64,000 nucleotides of DNA from Limnomonas spitsbergensis (lineage: Eukaryota; Chlorophyta; Chlorophyceae; Chlamydomonadales). The position numbers were made by a program, and so were the translations under genes. The stretch covers positions 1,906,001-1,970,000 of the forward strand of contig JAYJMM010000124.1 in NCBI GenBank assembly GCA_037349105.1, written 5' to 3'. Shown one piece after another: positions 23,001-31,489 of this stretch (position 1 is the first letter of the stretch; every line of letters begins with the position of its first letter). The notes beneath the pieces are model-generated. The model worked only from the letters and a program-made list of their open reading frames with translations. It was not told the DNA's origin and made no database searches.

Positions 23001-26000
23001 GGAAACAAGCATCAGGGTTTGGGGTTGAGGGTTGGAGGGCTTTTAAACGATAGCCCTACACCAATGGGATAATAACCCTTGGTCAGCCCACGCGGCCGAG
23101 CCTTTTGAGCATGGCCCAGAGGTGTAACGCCATTGACCTGTCTGGCCCAGAGGTATGACGTCATTGACCTGTCTGGCTCTGCGCAGGTGAACTTGCTCTC
23201 CAGGGCAATGGACAAGATTTGTAGGCTTGAGAGTCCGCCTAACAGAAGCATTGAAGATGATGAAGAGCGATCCTATCGGTACTATTCCGTGGGGGGGGAG
23301 GCGTCCGATGATGCGGCGGCAGGCAGGAGCTAGCTGTGAAGAAGTGAAGCTTTTACAGTCCAGCAGAGCATCACGTTTGCTGCCTGGGTCATGTGCCCGT
23401 AAACCAGTACAGGCACTTGATAGCTGATTCCTTTTTAGTTGTTGCATGCAGACACTGGATATTCAGCTATTAATGCAAGGGATGGGATGGGCCCCCGCGC
23501 TCAGACTCCCGGCAGTAAGTTGATTGCGAGTACATGAACGTTGACTCTCCTAGGCCAAGCTTTGAGCGGGCCCAGAGGTGTAACGTTATTGACTCCCAGG
23601 CGGTCTCGCAGGAATGAAACGGCAGGCATGCTTCCACATGCCAGCAAGAGTGTTATGTGGTTCCATCGGGGATGACCCCCCACCATGCGGAGGATGAGCC
23701 CCCTAAAACAAACAGACTTTTGTGAGGACCTAACAAGGTTACACCTATGGGCCGTTAACAAGTTGTGAGGCCGGCAGCCCGAACCTAGAAAACCTGAGAC
23801 GCCAACAGCCCGCGCATGTGGAAGAGTCCCACCAAAAGCGGGAAAACGGCACCCAATCTTGAGAAGGAGACAAGAGCTGACAGGAAGCCAGGAAGGAGCT
23901 GCCTGGACAGAAAGAGGGATAAGGGCAAAGTAATACCCAGAGGCACGACCCCCACATGCAAAGACACAACTCGCAAACTAGCAGCTACAAGGCCTAAACT
24001 ACCCAAAGGCCCTATTAACACTACAGTACGCAAAACGGTGTTTTTTGTGAAGGTTTCACAGTCCAGCAGAGCATCATATTTGATGCATGCATGCGAGGGG
24101 GGGGCAAAAACAACTAAAAACACCCCATCCTCGAAAAGTATGGAGCTTGACGAGAGCTTTCCATATCTGGTCTTATAATGCTTTTTGGCCCAACGGTGAC
24201 TGAGGTACAGAGAACCAAACAATGAGGATTTCGTAGATATCACAAAAGCTTATTTAGCGAATAACTTCTCAGCCCCAAGAAAACTGAATGATATGAAGAT
24301 CTCACTGCAGAGGGTAGGGCCAGGGCTTTCCAACGACCCCCTATGCAATATGCATGGTCAACGGTCAACGTTAAGTACCCGGTCAACGCATGTTAAACTA
24401 GGAGGGGGGGGTCCAAGTCCCTAAAGAAAACATTTGTTTGTTTTCTTGAAGCCGAGATACACTCACAAAAGTCCTTGGGTGCAACTCCCATGTCAAACGG
24501 ATGAGTTTTTGGAGAATTAGGGGGGATGGGGTCCCTTATTTTTTTCGGCCCCCCCTCGCATGCATGGGACATGTCCCTGTAAACCTGTAGATGCACTTGA
24601 TACGCTAGGGCAGTGAGCAAAAACCAGTGACTCTCCTAAGCGAGCCTCCTTAGCAAGCAACTAGCACAACCACAAGACAGTGGTGTGGGAATGAACCTCA
24701 CAGCGCAGAGATAAGCTCCAGCCATAAAGCATGACGTGGGTGACTGGGTGCAAAAAGTTTGATTGAGCACCGTCGGGGGAGACGGAATTTTAAGAAGAGT
24801 TTCCAGCTGATTCTCTCTTTTCATCACACCGGACACTAAGAATATGACGACGGACATTGGTCTCAATTAGTGCCCAAATTTGCTTGTCATGTCACTGTAG
24901 CTGCGTGCCATACCTTTATAATGCCACGCCACTGAAAACCGGCCGAACCTAGCACGTTATTAAAGGATTAGCACCCGAGCGACACACATTATCGAACCCG
25001 TTATCCTTTTAGTTAGCACCGAAACCTCACACGCAATGACACGAATTCATGACACGCCATGGGCCATACGCCCATACAGCCTGTCTTGTTGAGATTTGGG
25101 GTTGATTGTGCCGCATAATTTGTCGTGGCGGGAGAGTGCCGTAACAGCTAGGCTGGCATACAGCAGACGACGTCGGCATTTAGGATCGATAGGTTCATGG
25201 CAATATAAATGGGCAGGTGGCCTAACTTCACGTTGAGAGGAAACAGGCCGATGCACCCCAAATGACACCGTTGCCTCCGTGTCTTCTACCCCACCGACGA
25301 TGAGGGAAATCGACGTGTTGGTTGTGTGCGACCAAGGCAGCTGGATCCGAGGCTTGGCTACTGCTAGTGCCCTTCGCTCGGCCAAAATAGAGGTTCGCGA
25401 CATGGGTAGCGGGACGACGAGATGGGGCATGGAGACTGGTAGTGGCAGCTGCAGCCACTGTGCCACGTTATGCGACGGTATGGCAACAGCGTATCTTCGT
25501 ATGCTGTTGCGCGCCTCTGTTTTTATTCCGCGTCGAAAGAGTTGCAGCTAGTAAGAGCATTGGCATAACACGACGTGGCGCTGTTGGCAGGGCAGCGGGC
25601 GCCTGGCTGGACTGCGAATCTGATTCGGCCATCCAGCCTGTAACCATCCCGTCTGTCACCTGCAGGTCTTCCTCGTCGGCTCCCACATTGACGAAGCCTC
25701 CTTGCAAGGTGCGCTGCTGATGCTTTTCACTCCTGGGCCACTTGGGAAATACGTATGCAAATACGCAATCGTGCCACCCTGTACCCCCCGACATGCGCCA
25801 GCAAAATCGCCCCAGGAAGGAGTTCGTTGGGCCGCACAATTCGCATTCAAATTGCCCCGCAATTCGACCTACCTCCAGACCTGTACTGTTAATGCAGCAT
25901 TCTCCCATGCATGTCACGCAATCTTGTCACCCAGCACTTTGGAATTTACGGTACGCACCCCACAGGCCAGCTCGTGCTGTCGTGTGCGGCTGCGTTCGGG

Positions 26001-29000
26001 CTGGACAGCGCACTGTGCAGCGGCAGCGGGCTAAAAGTTTTCAGCGGTGCATCCGGAAAGTGGCACGCATGGTGCCCAGATCGAGGGGTGGGCATTCGCG
26101 CTGCCTTCCTCGTGTTGGTGCCGCATTTGGAGGCCCTGACAGCAGTTAGTCCTTCGAATTCGAAGGTGAGTCAATCCAAGGGGGGCAATCTAGGACTTGT
26201 TTCAAAACTTATTGTTAACACTGACTTATCAGTCTGACGGGAATCCGAAACTCCACTGCCAGCTGCGGACGTAAGAGTTCAAAGCTTCTGACTTCCGGCT
26301 TCGTCCTCAAAACTGTGCAGGAGGTCTCGCCGCGTCAGACGCCAGGCGAATACACCGTTGATCATGCACTGCTAGCCAACAGCGATGGGCTGGAGCCCCA
26401 CCGGCTACAGGCTACCAAGAAGGCTGGTCTAGTATCCAAGCTCTCAACATTCCTCTCCGTAGGGTGCGCAGGATCACCCAAGGTGCGCAGTAGGAACATG
26501 CACAACCGAGGCCAAGTGTCAGCATGAGCCAGCAGTGTCAGCATGAGCCATGAGGCTTTTTATTACTTTGCACCAGGGATAGCCATCCGCTATCACGATT
26601 TCCTGTGAGTGCCGACAGCACATGGTCCCATAGCCCCAGGTAGCAGGGACCCAGACACCCAAGGGTGACTGAAAAGTGTAGAAGAACACACCCACTTAGT
26701 GTGATTGGATTCAGCATGAGCTGCATGCACTCAGAATGAGCGGCATGCACCTCCGCATGAGCGGCATGCATTGAGCATGAGCTGCATGCACTCAGAAATG
26801 GCGGCATGCACCTCCGCATGAGCTGCATGCACTCAGAATAAGTTGCATGCACAGAGCTTGAGCTGCATGCCGGCATTCATTATGCCTGATACCCCCGTAG
26901 CCCTTGCACACGTCCCCTCTCCTTGAAAACCGCTGCACTCACTCGTGCCCCCTCTCCGATACCCCCCGTAACCCTTGCACACGCCCCCTCTCCCTGAAAA
27001 CCGCTGCACTCACACGTGCCCCCTCTCCAATTCCCCCCCTGCCCCTGACCCTGATCACGCGTGCTCAAACGTCAGGTACTAGAGCGCAGCCGTAGCGCCG
27101 CCTCCGCAGCCGCCGCCTCAGCCTCAGCCTTGTGGAGGGCTGCTGCCGCCCAGGGCCGCTCTGCCTCCGAGCCCATACGTCCATCCGATGTCGCCTGCGC
27201 CTCCGAATTCACTCTCCCTCTGCCTTTCGCTAGCTCGGCGCCCACCCACGCCTCGCTGCTGGCTGACCCTGCGCCCACGGCGGGGACCTGCCTGCCCGAG
27301 CTGTCCATCACGGTGCCAGAGTACAGCCAGGCCCCACTCTGTTGGCAGGGCCTGGCCTCGGGAGTCTGCCTGCCCGAAAACGTCATTGAGATGGGGATCA
27401 AGGTGAGCACCGCCCAGCGTGTCTTTTCTTCCGGCTACGAGTCCGCATTCGGAAGGCCCCGCCCCGCAGCCGCCAAAGGCCTGATTGAGACAAAACCTAA
27501 GACTGGTGCCCAAGGCAGTTTTTGCTGGCCACGACTGGAGGCTCTGGCCAGAGGCCAGAGTGTAGCTGACATGTAGCTGATTCACGAAGAAAAGAAAAAA
27601 CACTGGCACCGCCACGTGCTGATCTACTGACCTCCAGCTCCGGATTCTGCCCTTGCTCCTCCCTCAAACCGCTTTACCCTTTCCCTCCTGTGAGGCCCCT
27701 CTTGCCCTCCCCATGGCCACTCCCTGATGCTGGCCTTCCGGGCCTGTCTCACTGTTTCTTTTTTTGTGACTCAGCTACATGTCAGCTACACTCCGGCCTC
27801 TGGCTGAAGGCCCTGTTTGTAGCCAGCCATGCTGTTGTGGCCACCAGCCGTAGGCCAATCCAGGTTTGCCCCCAATCGGGCTATAGCAGCTGCAGGCCGG
27901 CCTGCCGCAACTGAACTCATTGCCGAAAAAGACACACTAAACCCACAGCCAGTTCTGAAAGGTCCAGGCCCTGGCCCTTTCAAAACTGGTTGTGGATAAA
28001 GTTGCGTGAAGTGTGTAACAGAAACCCTTTCCTTCATACCGCACGCCCTCTAATTTGCACGCGTTAGGCTTAACCTGCTCGTGCAGCCGTCTGAATCCTC
28101 TGCAGTACCGTAGATATACTTTGCCTGCCCTCATAATAAACGTCGTTTGGGGTTGATAGATACAAGAACACCGGTATACCGTACCGTCAGTCTCATTTGT
28201 TTTTTTTTGCTTTTGGTGTCATTTATAAAACGTAATTTAAGGTATTGATTGTCACAAGTTGGTTTGCACATAAGTTTTTGTAAACTAAGTTTGGTTTTCA
28301 CTGAAAACCACTCAAACATTTGGTTTAAGCTAAAAAGGGCCGGAAGGAAGGACATGCCCTTCCCCGAGCAAACATAAACAACGTATTGTATTATCTGAGC
28401 ATCTGAAGCTGAAAATAACACAATAAAAACATCAGATCTACTGCTGCTTTTGCTCCTGCTGAGCCCTGGCCTGGCGCCTCTGGCCCGCTGGTCCACGCTG
28501 CCATGCCAGATCCCGGCAACTGCTGCAGCCTCGGCTTTCCCATCGGCATTTGGGGTAGCCTAGCACCCAAGTGGCTAGGCTGCCCCAAATCCTCATCCAC
28601 TGCTGCTGTCAGTCCCTTTTTCCTTTGCGCTTGCTGATGAGCCGGTGAGAAAATCTTCTTATGCTTGCCTACCGAGTAACCATGCTGCCCCGAGGGAAAC
28701 GTGTACAATATCGCCCATAGCAATGGTAATACGCGATTTGCAAAGAGCAGCAAAGACAAGCTGCAAATGGCGCGAAACGCCCATTTCCACACTTCTTCGT
28801 ACAGAAAAATAAAAAACGATTTCTTGCGATTATCAGTTGGTTCGGCCGATGAACGCATAAATACGATTGTCGACAGTGGTTTCAATTTGTGGAGCCATAA
28901 ATGACACCAAATAAGACTGACAGTACGAAACTAAATATCGATTGTCGATGCCAGTTTTCAGTCAGAAAATTAAGAGATTTGGTCGATATTTGTAGCATCA

Positions 29001-31247
29001 AAAAAATCGTCATTTCATACCCGAGGGAAGGCGAACAAATCTACGGCACGCAACATATATCCCTGCAAACCACCCCCCCCCTTCCCGCAGGGCTTCTGCC
29101 GCGACGAGGGCCGCCCTGATGCCTCGCCCTCCGGGCTCAACGACTTTGTGGTCTGCCTGCAGGCGGCCTGGGTATCCTGCCTCCTGGCGGGCAACATCAG
29201 CCACGGCCCCAACCACCTGGCTAGCCTCAGGGACGCTGCCTCTGCGGCAGCAACCGTGGCGCGCGCTGGACGTGTCAGCTGGGGGTCCGTCGCACGGGGC
29301 AGCGCCGACACGGCCGCCGGACAGGGCGGTGCGTGCTACCTGTGGCGGTACGCGGCAAGCGTTGTTGAGGAGTTGGACGTGGCAGAGGTCGTCCCTGCCA
29401 TCAACCCGGACTTTCTGCTCTTCTCGGGCAGCGCCGCGTGTAGCGAGCTTACACCTTCAGCGCCGCCGCCGCAGCCGCCGCAGCGGGAGCTGGTGAATCA
29501 ACACTGGGCCGGTGCGCTGCTGGTTGCTCTGGGTGTGGGTGGGGAGGAGGCAAAGAGAGCTCTCTTTTTTCCGGGGGACGATCAGCCCGACAGCGGTGCC
29601 GGCACTGGGCGACTCCCGGCATGGCTACAACCGGTAGCCGGCAGCAACGACGATGTCGTCGTCAGAGGAGGCAACTGCCGCAAGACGGCTTCAAGTTTGC
29701 CCGTCGCAGCCGCCGCCACGGCCGCAGCGGCCAAGGTGTTGCTGTGGATGCCGCCGCTGCTGCAGCACCGGGCAGGCCCCGTCGTCGGGGCGCTGTCGCC
29801 TGCTAGGCGGGTGCGGCGGAGCAGCTTGCTGGCGCTCGACAGCGCCGGCGCTTCGCAAGCGTGCGCGATGATCCGAGGGGAGCATAGCAACAGCCATTCG
29901 GCATCGCCAGCCGCGCCTCCGTTCTCTCGGCGCAGGAGCTGCAGCCTGACGTCCTACTTCAGTCCTTTCCAGCCTTTGGCCCCCGTCCCCGCTGCCGCCG
30001 CCGAGCGACCGCTCGCCGCCGCCGCAGTGCGGCCGCTCGCCGCCGCTGCCGAAGCCGGAGCAGCGCCGGAGAAAAAGCAGCGGGGCCTCACCTTCTTGCT
30101 TGAGGATGCTGCTCTGAAGGCCTGCCTGACACAGAAGATGGCGGAGCAGAGGTCCACCCCGGTGGACATTGGAGGCCGTCGCCGAAGGAGCTCCCTCGGG
30201 CCTGCCGTGGCGAGACTTCTGCTGCCTGGCACGCCAGCCGGCTCAAGCCAAGCGTCCAGCTGTCTGTCGATGACGCACGTGGCCGGGCCCGGGCGCCGCC
30301 TGGGCGGCGGCGGTCAGTTACGATCGGCAGGCCGGCGGGCGGCCCAGGAAGCCATCCAGCAGGACAGGGTGGCGGCTCTGAACGAGGGCGCCCGTGACGA
30401 TATGGCATATGCCGGCGGCGCCGCCGCCGCCGCCGCCGTCATTGCCGCCCTTACAGGCGGCTCGGCAGCGCTGACTGCCGAGGCCAGCCTGGCGCACTTC
30501 CAGGAGCCCCAGCAGGACCCGGCGCTGTCGCAGCCGGGGACGCCGACGCTGCGGCGCAACAGCGGCGGCCTGTCGTGGGGCAGTGGCAAGCAGCAACAGG
30601 CGCCCATGAACAGCCCCCAGGCAGATCCGCAGCAGCGGGAGCGGGAGCGGGAGCACGGCGTGCTGGACCTTGCGTCCGCCGTGTGGGGCCTGCTGGGTGG
30701 TCGTCGCAGTAGCCAGGTCGTAGATAGCAGTAGGAGCGGCAGCCAGGACAACCTAGGAGGCCAAGGCAGCCTCCCGAGGGCCGCAGCGTCGCCGCACCTG
30801 CGGCGCATGTCTCAGGCCTTAGGCAGTACAGACTACGGCGGCGGCGGCAGCGGCGGCGGAGCAACTGCTGCCAGGCTGAATGGTGTGTCTCCGGGCGATG
30901 CTTCCCTTAAATTAGTCAAATGTGGGAAGGGGTTTCCTTCAAGGTACTGCAGAGCCTCCTCTTTGCTCGCCCCAGGGCTGCCGCATTTGACCGTGCCGCC
31001 CGCGCCAGAGTGCGACGACGACGACGGCGGCAACGACGTCGGACGCTTGTGCTACGAGGTCTCGTTCAGCGGGGGGTGCAGTCCGCTGGTGCAGCTCGGC
31101 GCGTCCGAGGCGTCCGCCGCAGTGGCGGTGGCGGGCCTTAAGGCTGGGCGGGCATCTAAGGATCTCGTTCATGGAGATAGGCGAAGCGCTCCTTTGATAA
31201 AGGTGCTGCCGGGCATAAATGGTTCGCGGCAGGCGGCATGGGGATAG
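10814..31247 (+). CDS. Octotricopeptide-repeat (OPR) protein gene, 15 exons
   Basis: Exons: 10814-11032, 11733-13027, 13934-14048, 15056-15102, 15795-15908, 16537-16813, 17736-17777, 18427-18564, 20895-21068, 21514-21777, 22509-22677, 25966-26165, 26321-26482, 27076-27402, 29091-31247. Total 5,700 nt and 1,899 codons plus stop, with all phases compatible. About ten degenerate repeats show the OPR pattern of a WALA-type helix then P-x-P-x-W ([40 protein letters not shown]). Conserved tryptophan positions often recur at 38 residues. OPR proteins bind organellar RNAs and act in their maturation, stability or translation. The N terminus looks like a transit peptide. No RAP domain is recognisable; a 719-codon Ala/Ser-rich last exon ends the protein. 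The target RNA cannot be inferred. Confidence 0.82.
11385..11545 (-). mobile_element. Dispersed element with AGCTACATGTCAGCTACACT end (family C)
   Basis: Contains GCCGCAGCCGCCAAAGGCC and ends GTGTAGCTGACATGTAGCTG then a short A-rich tail. Relatives of about 150-190 bp lie at 20500-20640, 27427-27600, 27762-27905, 36888-37035 and 60785-60975, in both orientations. It is a short non-autonomous element, SINE-like or MITE-like. Confidence 0.7.
11733..13027 (+). CDS. OPR gene exon 2: low-complexity region and first OPR helices
   Basis: Acceptor CATTGCAG in phase 0, donor GTGAGG in phase 2. It encodes an Ala-rich start, an Asn/Ser/Thr run from AGC/AAC/ACC codons (about 11940-12085) and Pro-rich PPAVPGR repeats. 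A 54-residue tandem repeat follows, then the typical OPR/RAP lead-in ([20 protein letters not shown] then [12 protein letters not shown]) and [12 protein letters not shown]. An internal donor-like GTGAGT at about 11804 means a shorter isoform is possible. Confidence 0.75.
12240..12600 (+). repeat. Coding tandem repeat, 162 bp (54 aa) x 2.3
   Basis: Units starting at about 12240, 12402 and 12564 encode SRSEP-x-ESTYK-x-D-x-SP-x-DV-x-RG-x-PP-x-LG. The period is a multiple of three, so length changes keep the frame. Confidence 0.85.
13184..13930 (+). repeat. Acceptor-side echoes of OPR exon 3 (about six)
   Basis: Blocks near 13184, 13326, 13455, 13640, 13770 and 13905 repeat the intron end plus exon head: TGTGCGCAGCTTCCCAGCTG, GGTGGCAGCCGAGTTGAAG and GACGGCTTGCGCTGT. 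Only the last copy continues into a coding helix. Confidence 0.85.
13934..14048 (+). CDS. OPR gene exon 3
   Basis: Acceptor GTACGCAG, donor GTGATT. Encodes [20 protein letters not shown] then [11 protein letters not shown], an OPR helix pair. Phase 2 in, phase 0 out. Confidence 0.75.
14136..14500 (+). repeat. Exon 3 tail echo seeding a 22-bp minisatellite
   Basis: ATGGCCAAGTGGGTGATTGC at 14136 repeats the exon 3 tail and donor. About 15 units of TTGTGTCGTTGTTGCTGCTC (AG) follow. The intron start after the real exon has the same motif, so the array seems to grow from donor-proximal intron sequence. Confidence 0.85.
14540..15010. repeat. GCT/GTT trinucleotide-rich compound microsatellite
   Basis: Runs of GCTGCTGCT and GTTGTTGCT with a higher-order period marked by CCTCAACCTGCACTT, in OPR intron 3. 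Confidence 0.9.
15056..15102 (+). CDS. OPR gene exon 4 (47 nt)
   Basis: Encodes [15 protein letters not shown] and ends AG before GTGGGT (phase 2). The acceptor TTAAAG at 15055 keeps phase with exon 3. The stronger CACCAG five bases upstream (ending 15048) would not fit the frame, so the exact start is uncertain. Confidence 0.6.
15103..15345 (+). repeat. Donor ladder: 73-74 bp echoes of exon 4 tail
   Basis: GCAGAAATGCTGGACCTGTC TAG/GTGGGT occurs four times, with GT at 15103, 15176, 15250 and 15324. The spacer carries GGTTAAGGGTTTAGG. Confidence 0.92.
15413..15780. repeat. 16-bp and about 100-bp tandem repeats in OPR intron 4
   Basis: GGTTAGGGTCCCTGTC about five times (15413-15492), then about three decayed units with GGGAGACAGCTGTAACAACA (15545-15770). 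Confidence 0.75.
15795..15908 (+). CDS. OPR gene exon 5
   Basis: Acceptor CATCCACAG, donor GTGAGT. Encodes [20 protein letters not shown] then [17 protein letters not shown], a textbook OPR unit. Phase 2 in, phase 2 out. Confidence 0.85.
15909..16495 (+). repeat. Exon 5 tail echoes within a TGGGCTGCATGGG minisatellite
   Basis: Exon tail copies (GACCC.G.CCCCCTGTGGTTG then CGCTTTTCTGC and the donor GTGAG) recur at about 16060-16118 and 16328-16386. They are separated by tandem GGGCAGAGAGAGCGCATGGG and TGGGCTGCATGGG units. Confidence 0.9.
16537..16813 (+). CDS. OPR gene exon 6 with interrupted repeat
   Basis: Acceptor GTGCCAG, donor GTGGGA, phase 2 in and 0 out. Encodes [20 protein letters not shown], a Pro/Ser/Ala linker and [20 protein letters not shown]. 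The linker looks like an insertion inside an OPR unit. A donor six bases earlier (GTCAAG) is also in phase. Confidence 0.8.
16814..17735. other. OPR intron 6
   Basis: Short GGCGGTACACGTGTG-like repeats (16820-16990), an AT-richer stretch with TACGGTATTT (17035-17260) and CCCC/CTCC pyrimidine sequence (17500-17730). No exon is supported. Confidence 0.5.
17736..17777 (+). CDS. OPR gene microexon 7 (42 nt)
   Basis: Encodes [14 protein letters not shown] between CTCACAG and GTGCGG, phase 0 at both ends. With it, the spacing between conserved Trp residues of exons 6 and 8 is exactly 38, the OPR period. Confidence 0.75.
17960..18310. repeat. 18-bp tandem repeat (AACTAGGGTTCAGGTATG)
   Basis: About 18 units of GTATGAACTAGGGTTCAG and GTATAAATTAGGGTTTGT, with a longer period of about 100 bp. 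Every unit carries AGGGTT. Confidence 0.9.
18427..18564 (+). CDS. OPR gene exon 8
   Basis: Acceptor ACCTCCAG, donor GTGAGT, phase 0. Encodes [37 protein letters not shown] and FDALHTIKV. Clear OPR unit. Confidence 0.85.
18620..19080 (+). repeat. Donor-side echoes of OPR exon 8
   Basis: Decayed copies of TGGGTGCAGGATTTCCTTAA, GCACTGCTTCGACGC and ACACAATCAAAGTC/GTGAG lie at about 18630-18790, 18840-18950 and 18965-19080. One (18890-18906) keeps ACACAATCAAAGTCGTGAGT intact. Confidence 0.88.
20168..20352. mobile_element. Foldback/MITE-like element with GGGACAC ends
   Basis: GGGACACACGATAGTAGGAT on the left and CCGTATCCTGGTGTCCCT on the right are inverted. Internal CCGTATTGGCCAAA occurs twice. 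Confidence 0.55.
20500..20640 (+). mobile_element. Family C dispersed element
   Basis: ACTCAGCTACATGTCAGCTA, then GGCATTGGCCGGTCCAGGTT and GCCTAATCGGGCCTTTGAC. Confidence 0.7.
20895..21068 (+). CDS. OPR gene exon 9
   Basis: Acceptor GCAAGCAG, donor GTGAGT, phase 0. Encodes [20 protein letters not shown] and [19 protein letters not shown], two OPR units 38 residues apart. A truncated copy of acceptor plus exon head lies at 20806-20846, and a tail copy with its donor lies at 21141-21185. Confidence 0.85.
21141..21510 (+). repeat. Exon 9 tail echo followed by CCCTCCCACCCATTCC array
   Basis: GCAGCACAAGCCCCAGGTAG then TGAGTG repeats the exon end. About 280 bp of CCCCCTCCCACCCATTCC units precede exon 10. 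Confidence 0.85.
21514..21777 (+). CDS. OPR gene exon 10
   Basis: Acceptor CCTCTCAG, donor GTGGGA, phase 0. Encodes [35 protein letters not shown], a Gly/Ser/Arg-rich insert and [13 protein letters not shown]. The insert sits between the two halves of an OPR unit. Confidence 0.82.
21778..22060 (+). repeat. Donor-side echoes of OPR exon 10
   Basis: TTCATTTGTACCGCACGCTA (21799-21830) and TTTCTTCTACCCCAAACCGC (about 22020-22060) parallel the exon tail TTAACTTCTACCGTCCGCTA, each followed by GGGAG-type donor sequence. Confidence 0.75.
22140..22450 (+). repeat. Acceptor-side echoes of OPR exon 11
   Basis: GACCTAGACGAGCCGCTGGC (22146), CCTAGACAAGCCGCTGTGAC (22281) and CAGCTGGTGGATCTGATTTC (22400) are decayed copies of the exon 11 head, GACCTGGTCGACCCGCTGGT ... 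CAGCTGGTGGATCTGAT. Confidence 0.82.
22509..22677 (+). CDS. OPR gene exon 11
   Basis: Acceptor ACTGTGCAG, donor GTTTAG, phase 0 in and 1 out. Encodes [20 protein letters not shown] then [20 protein letters not shown] and [12 protein letters not shown]. Tail echoes with ACCAGGCAGGTTT follow at 22735-22760 and 22850-22912. Confidence 0.82.
22735..25965. other. OPR intron 11 (3.3 kb) with transposon remnants
   Basis: After the exon 11 echoes the intron holds CCCAGAGGTGTAACG motifs (23110-23165, 23575-23595), partial family A copies (23335-23430, 24050-24095), a family B start (23766-23820), a Lys/Arg-rich open stretch (23816-24178, probably element-derived) and an inverted family A copy (24562-24780). 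No host exon is supported; phase joins exon 11 to 25966. Confidence 0.55.
24562..24780 (-). mobile_element. Family A dispersed repeat (inverted copy)
   Basis: Reads CATGCATGGGACATGTCCCT, CAACCACAAGACAGTGGTGT and AAGCATGACGTGGGTGACTG. It is the reverse of copies at 33720-33950 and 41900-42135. Confidence 0.75.
25966..26165 (+). CDS. OPR gene exon 12
   Basis: Acceptor CCCCACAG, donor GTGAGT, phase 1 in and 0 out. Joining exon 11 gives [20 protein letters not shown], an OPR-like helix. It continues [20 protein letters not shown] and [15 protein letters not shown]. Confidence 0.72.
26321..26482 (+). CDS. OPR gene exon 13
   Basis: Acceptor ACTGTGCAG, donor GTGCGC, phase 0. Encodes [20 protein letters not shown] and [15 protein letters not shown]. 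Function unknown. The preceding intron holds GGACTTGTTTCAAAACTTAT, a probable echo of this exon's GGTCTAGTATCCAAGCTCTC. Confidence 0.65.
26520..26880. repeat. GAGCTGCATGCACTCAG tandem repeat
   Basis: Units of about 30 bp built on CATGAGCTGCATGCACTCAG and GAGCGGCATGCACCTC (26710-26870), preceded by two CAGTGTCAGCATGAGCCA units. Confidence 0.8.
26885..27055 (+). repeat. Pyrimidine-rich tandem repeat, about 77 bp x 2
   Basis: GATACCCCCCGTAACCCTTG then CTGAAAACCGCTGCACTCAC repeats ahead of the exon 14 acceptor. Confidence 0.75.
27076..27402 (+). CDS. OPR gene exon 14
   Basis: Acceptor AACGTCAG, donor GTGAGC, phase 0. Encodes an Ala/Ser-rich start ([20 protein letters not shown]) then [20 protein letters not shown] and [14 protein letters not shown]. 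No domain recognised. Confidence 0.7.
27427..27905. mobile_element. Two inverted family C elements
   Basis: A minus copy (27427-27600, ending GCCAGAGTGTAGCTGACATG) and a plus copy (27762-27905, GTGACTCAGCTACATGTCAG) lie about 160 bp apart, head to head. Confidence 0.75.
28108..29046. mobile_element. Larger member of the CCGTAGAT transposon family
   Basis: The left end CCGTAGATATACTTTGCCTG and right end GGGAAGGCGAACAAATCTAC GG match the MITE ends at 57400-57584, but about 940 bp separate them. The left flank is TA; the right is CA. The AT-rich interior holds a minus-strand open stretch (28391-28885) of unknown nature. Confidence 0.6.
29091..31247 (+). CDS. OPR gene terminal exon 15 (719 codons with stop)
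   Basis: Acceptor TTCCCGCAG in phase 0, open to TAG 31245-31247. It begins [20 protein letters not shown] then [20 protein letters not shown]. The rest is largely Ala/Ser/Arg-rich with Gly runs, one OPR-like helix ([14 protein letters not shown]) and an acidic patch ([12 protein letters not shown]). No RAP-domain motif is visible. The high GC and lack of interruption contrast with the short upstream exons. Confidence 0.75.
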   Translation, partial: GFCRDEGRPDASPSGLNDFVVCLQAAWVSCLLAGNISHGPNHLASLRDAASAAATVARAGRVSWGSVARGSADTAAGQGGACYLWRYAASVVEELDVAEVVPAINPDFLLFSGSAACSELTPSAPPPQPPQRELVNQHWAGALLVALGVGGEEAKRALFFPGDDQPDSGAGTGRLPAWLQPVAGSNDDVVVRGGNCRKTASSLPVAAAATAAAAKVLLWMPPLLQHRAGPVVGALSPARRVRRSSLLALDSAGASQACAMIRGEHSNSHSASPAAPPFSRRRSCSLTSYFSPFQPLAPVPAAAAERPLAAAAVRPLAAAAEAGAAPEKKQRGLTFLLEDAALKACLTQKMAEQRSTPVDIGGRRRRSSLGPAVARLLLPGTPAGSSQASSCLSMTHVAGPGRRLGGGGQLRSAGRRAAQEAIQQDRVAALNEGARDDMAYAGGAAAAAAVIAALTGGSAALTAEASLAHFQEPQQDPALSQPGTPTLRRNSGGLSWGSGKQQQAPMNSPQADPQQREREREHGVLDLASAVWGLLGGRRSSQVVDSSRSGSQDNLGGQGSLPRAAASPHLRRMSQALGSTDYGGGGSGGGATAARLNGVSPGDASLKLVKCGKGFPSRYCRASSLLAPGLPHLTVPPAPECDDDDGGNDVGRLCYEVSFSGGCSPLVQLGASEASAAVAVAGLKAGRASKDLVHGDRRSAPLIKVLPGINGSRQAAWG

Positions 31248-31489
31248 GCCAACTGGCGTTTGTCAGGGGATGCCCGACCGTGCATATTAGAAGCGCTTCC
31301 CCGGTGTCAGGTCTTGTGCAAAATGCTGCGATGGACAGTTGTCGCTCCTGGTGGGAGAGAGCTGTTGTGGCTACGTGCCCCGATGTGCTACACCCGTTTT
31401 GGAATCAGTGGCACGTTTTGAACCGTTTTGTTTCACTTGTACACTTTCCTTTCCTCCGTGTTGTTGCTGTGGTATATGGGTGCGCGTTT

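Noticed and set aside
23133..23333. Open frame [20 protein letters not shown] ending in a stop, considered as the last OPR exon
   Set aside because: The acceptor at 23187 does not match the phase-1 end of exon 11. Exon 25966 matches phase and continues the OPR pattern. The downstream part overlaps a dispersed repeat.
28391..28885. Minus-strand open frame of 164 codons
   Set aside because: It lies inside a transposon-like element. No recognisable transposase motif and no splice context. Kept only as element content.
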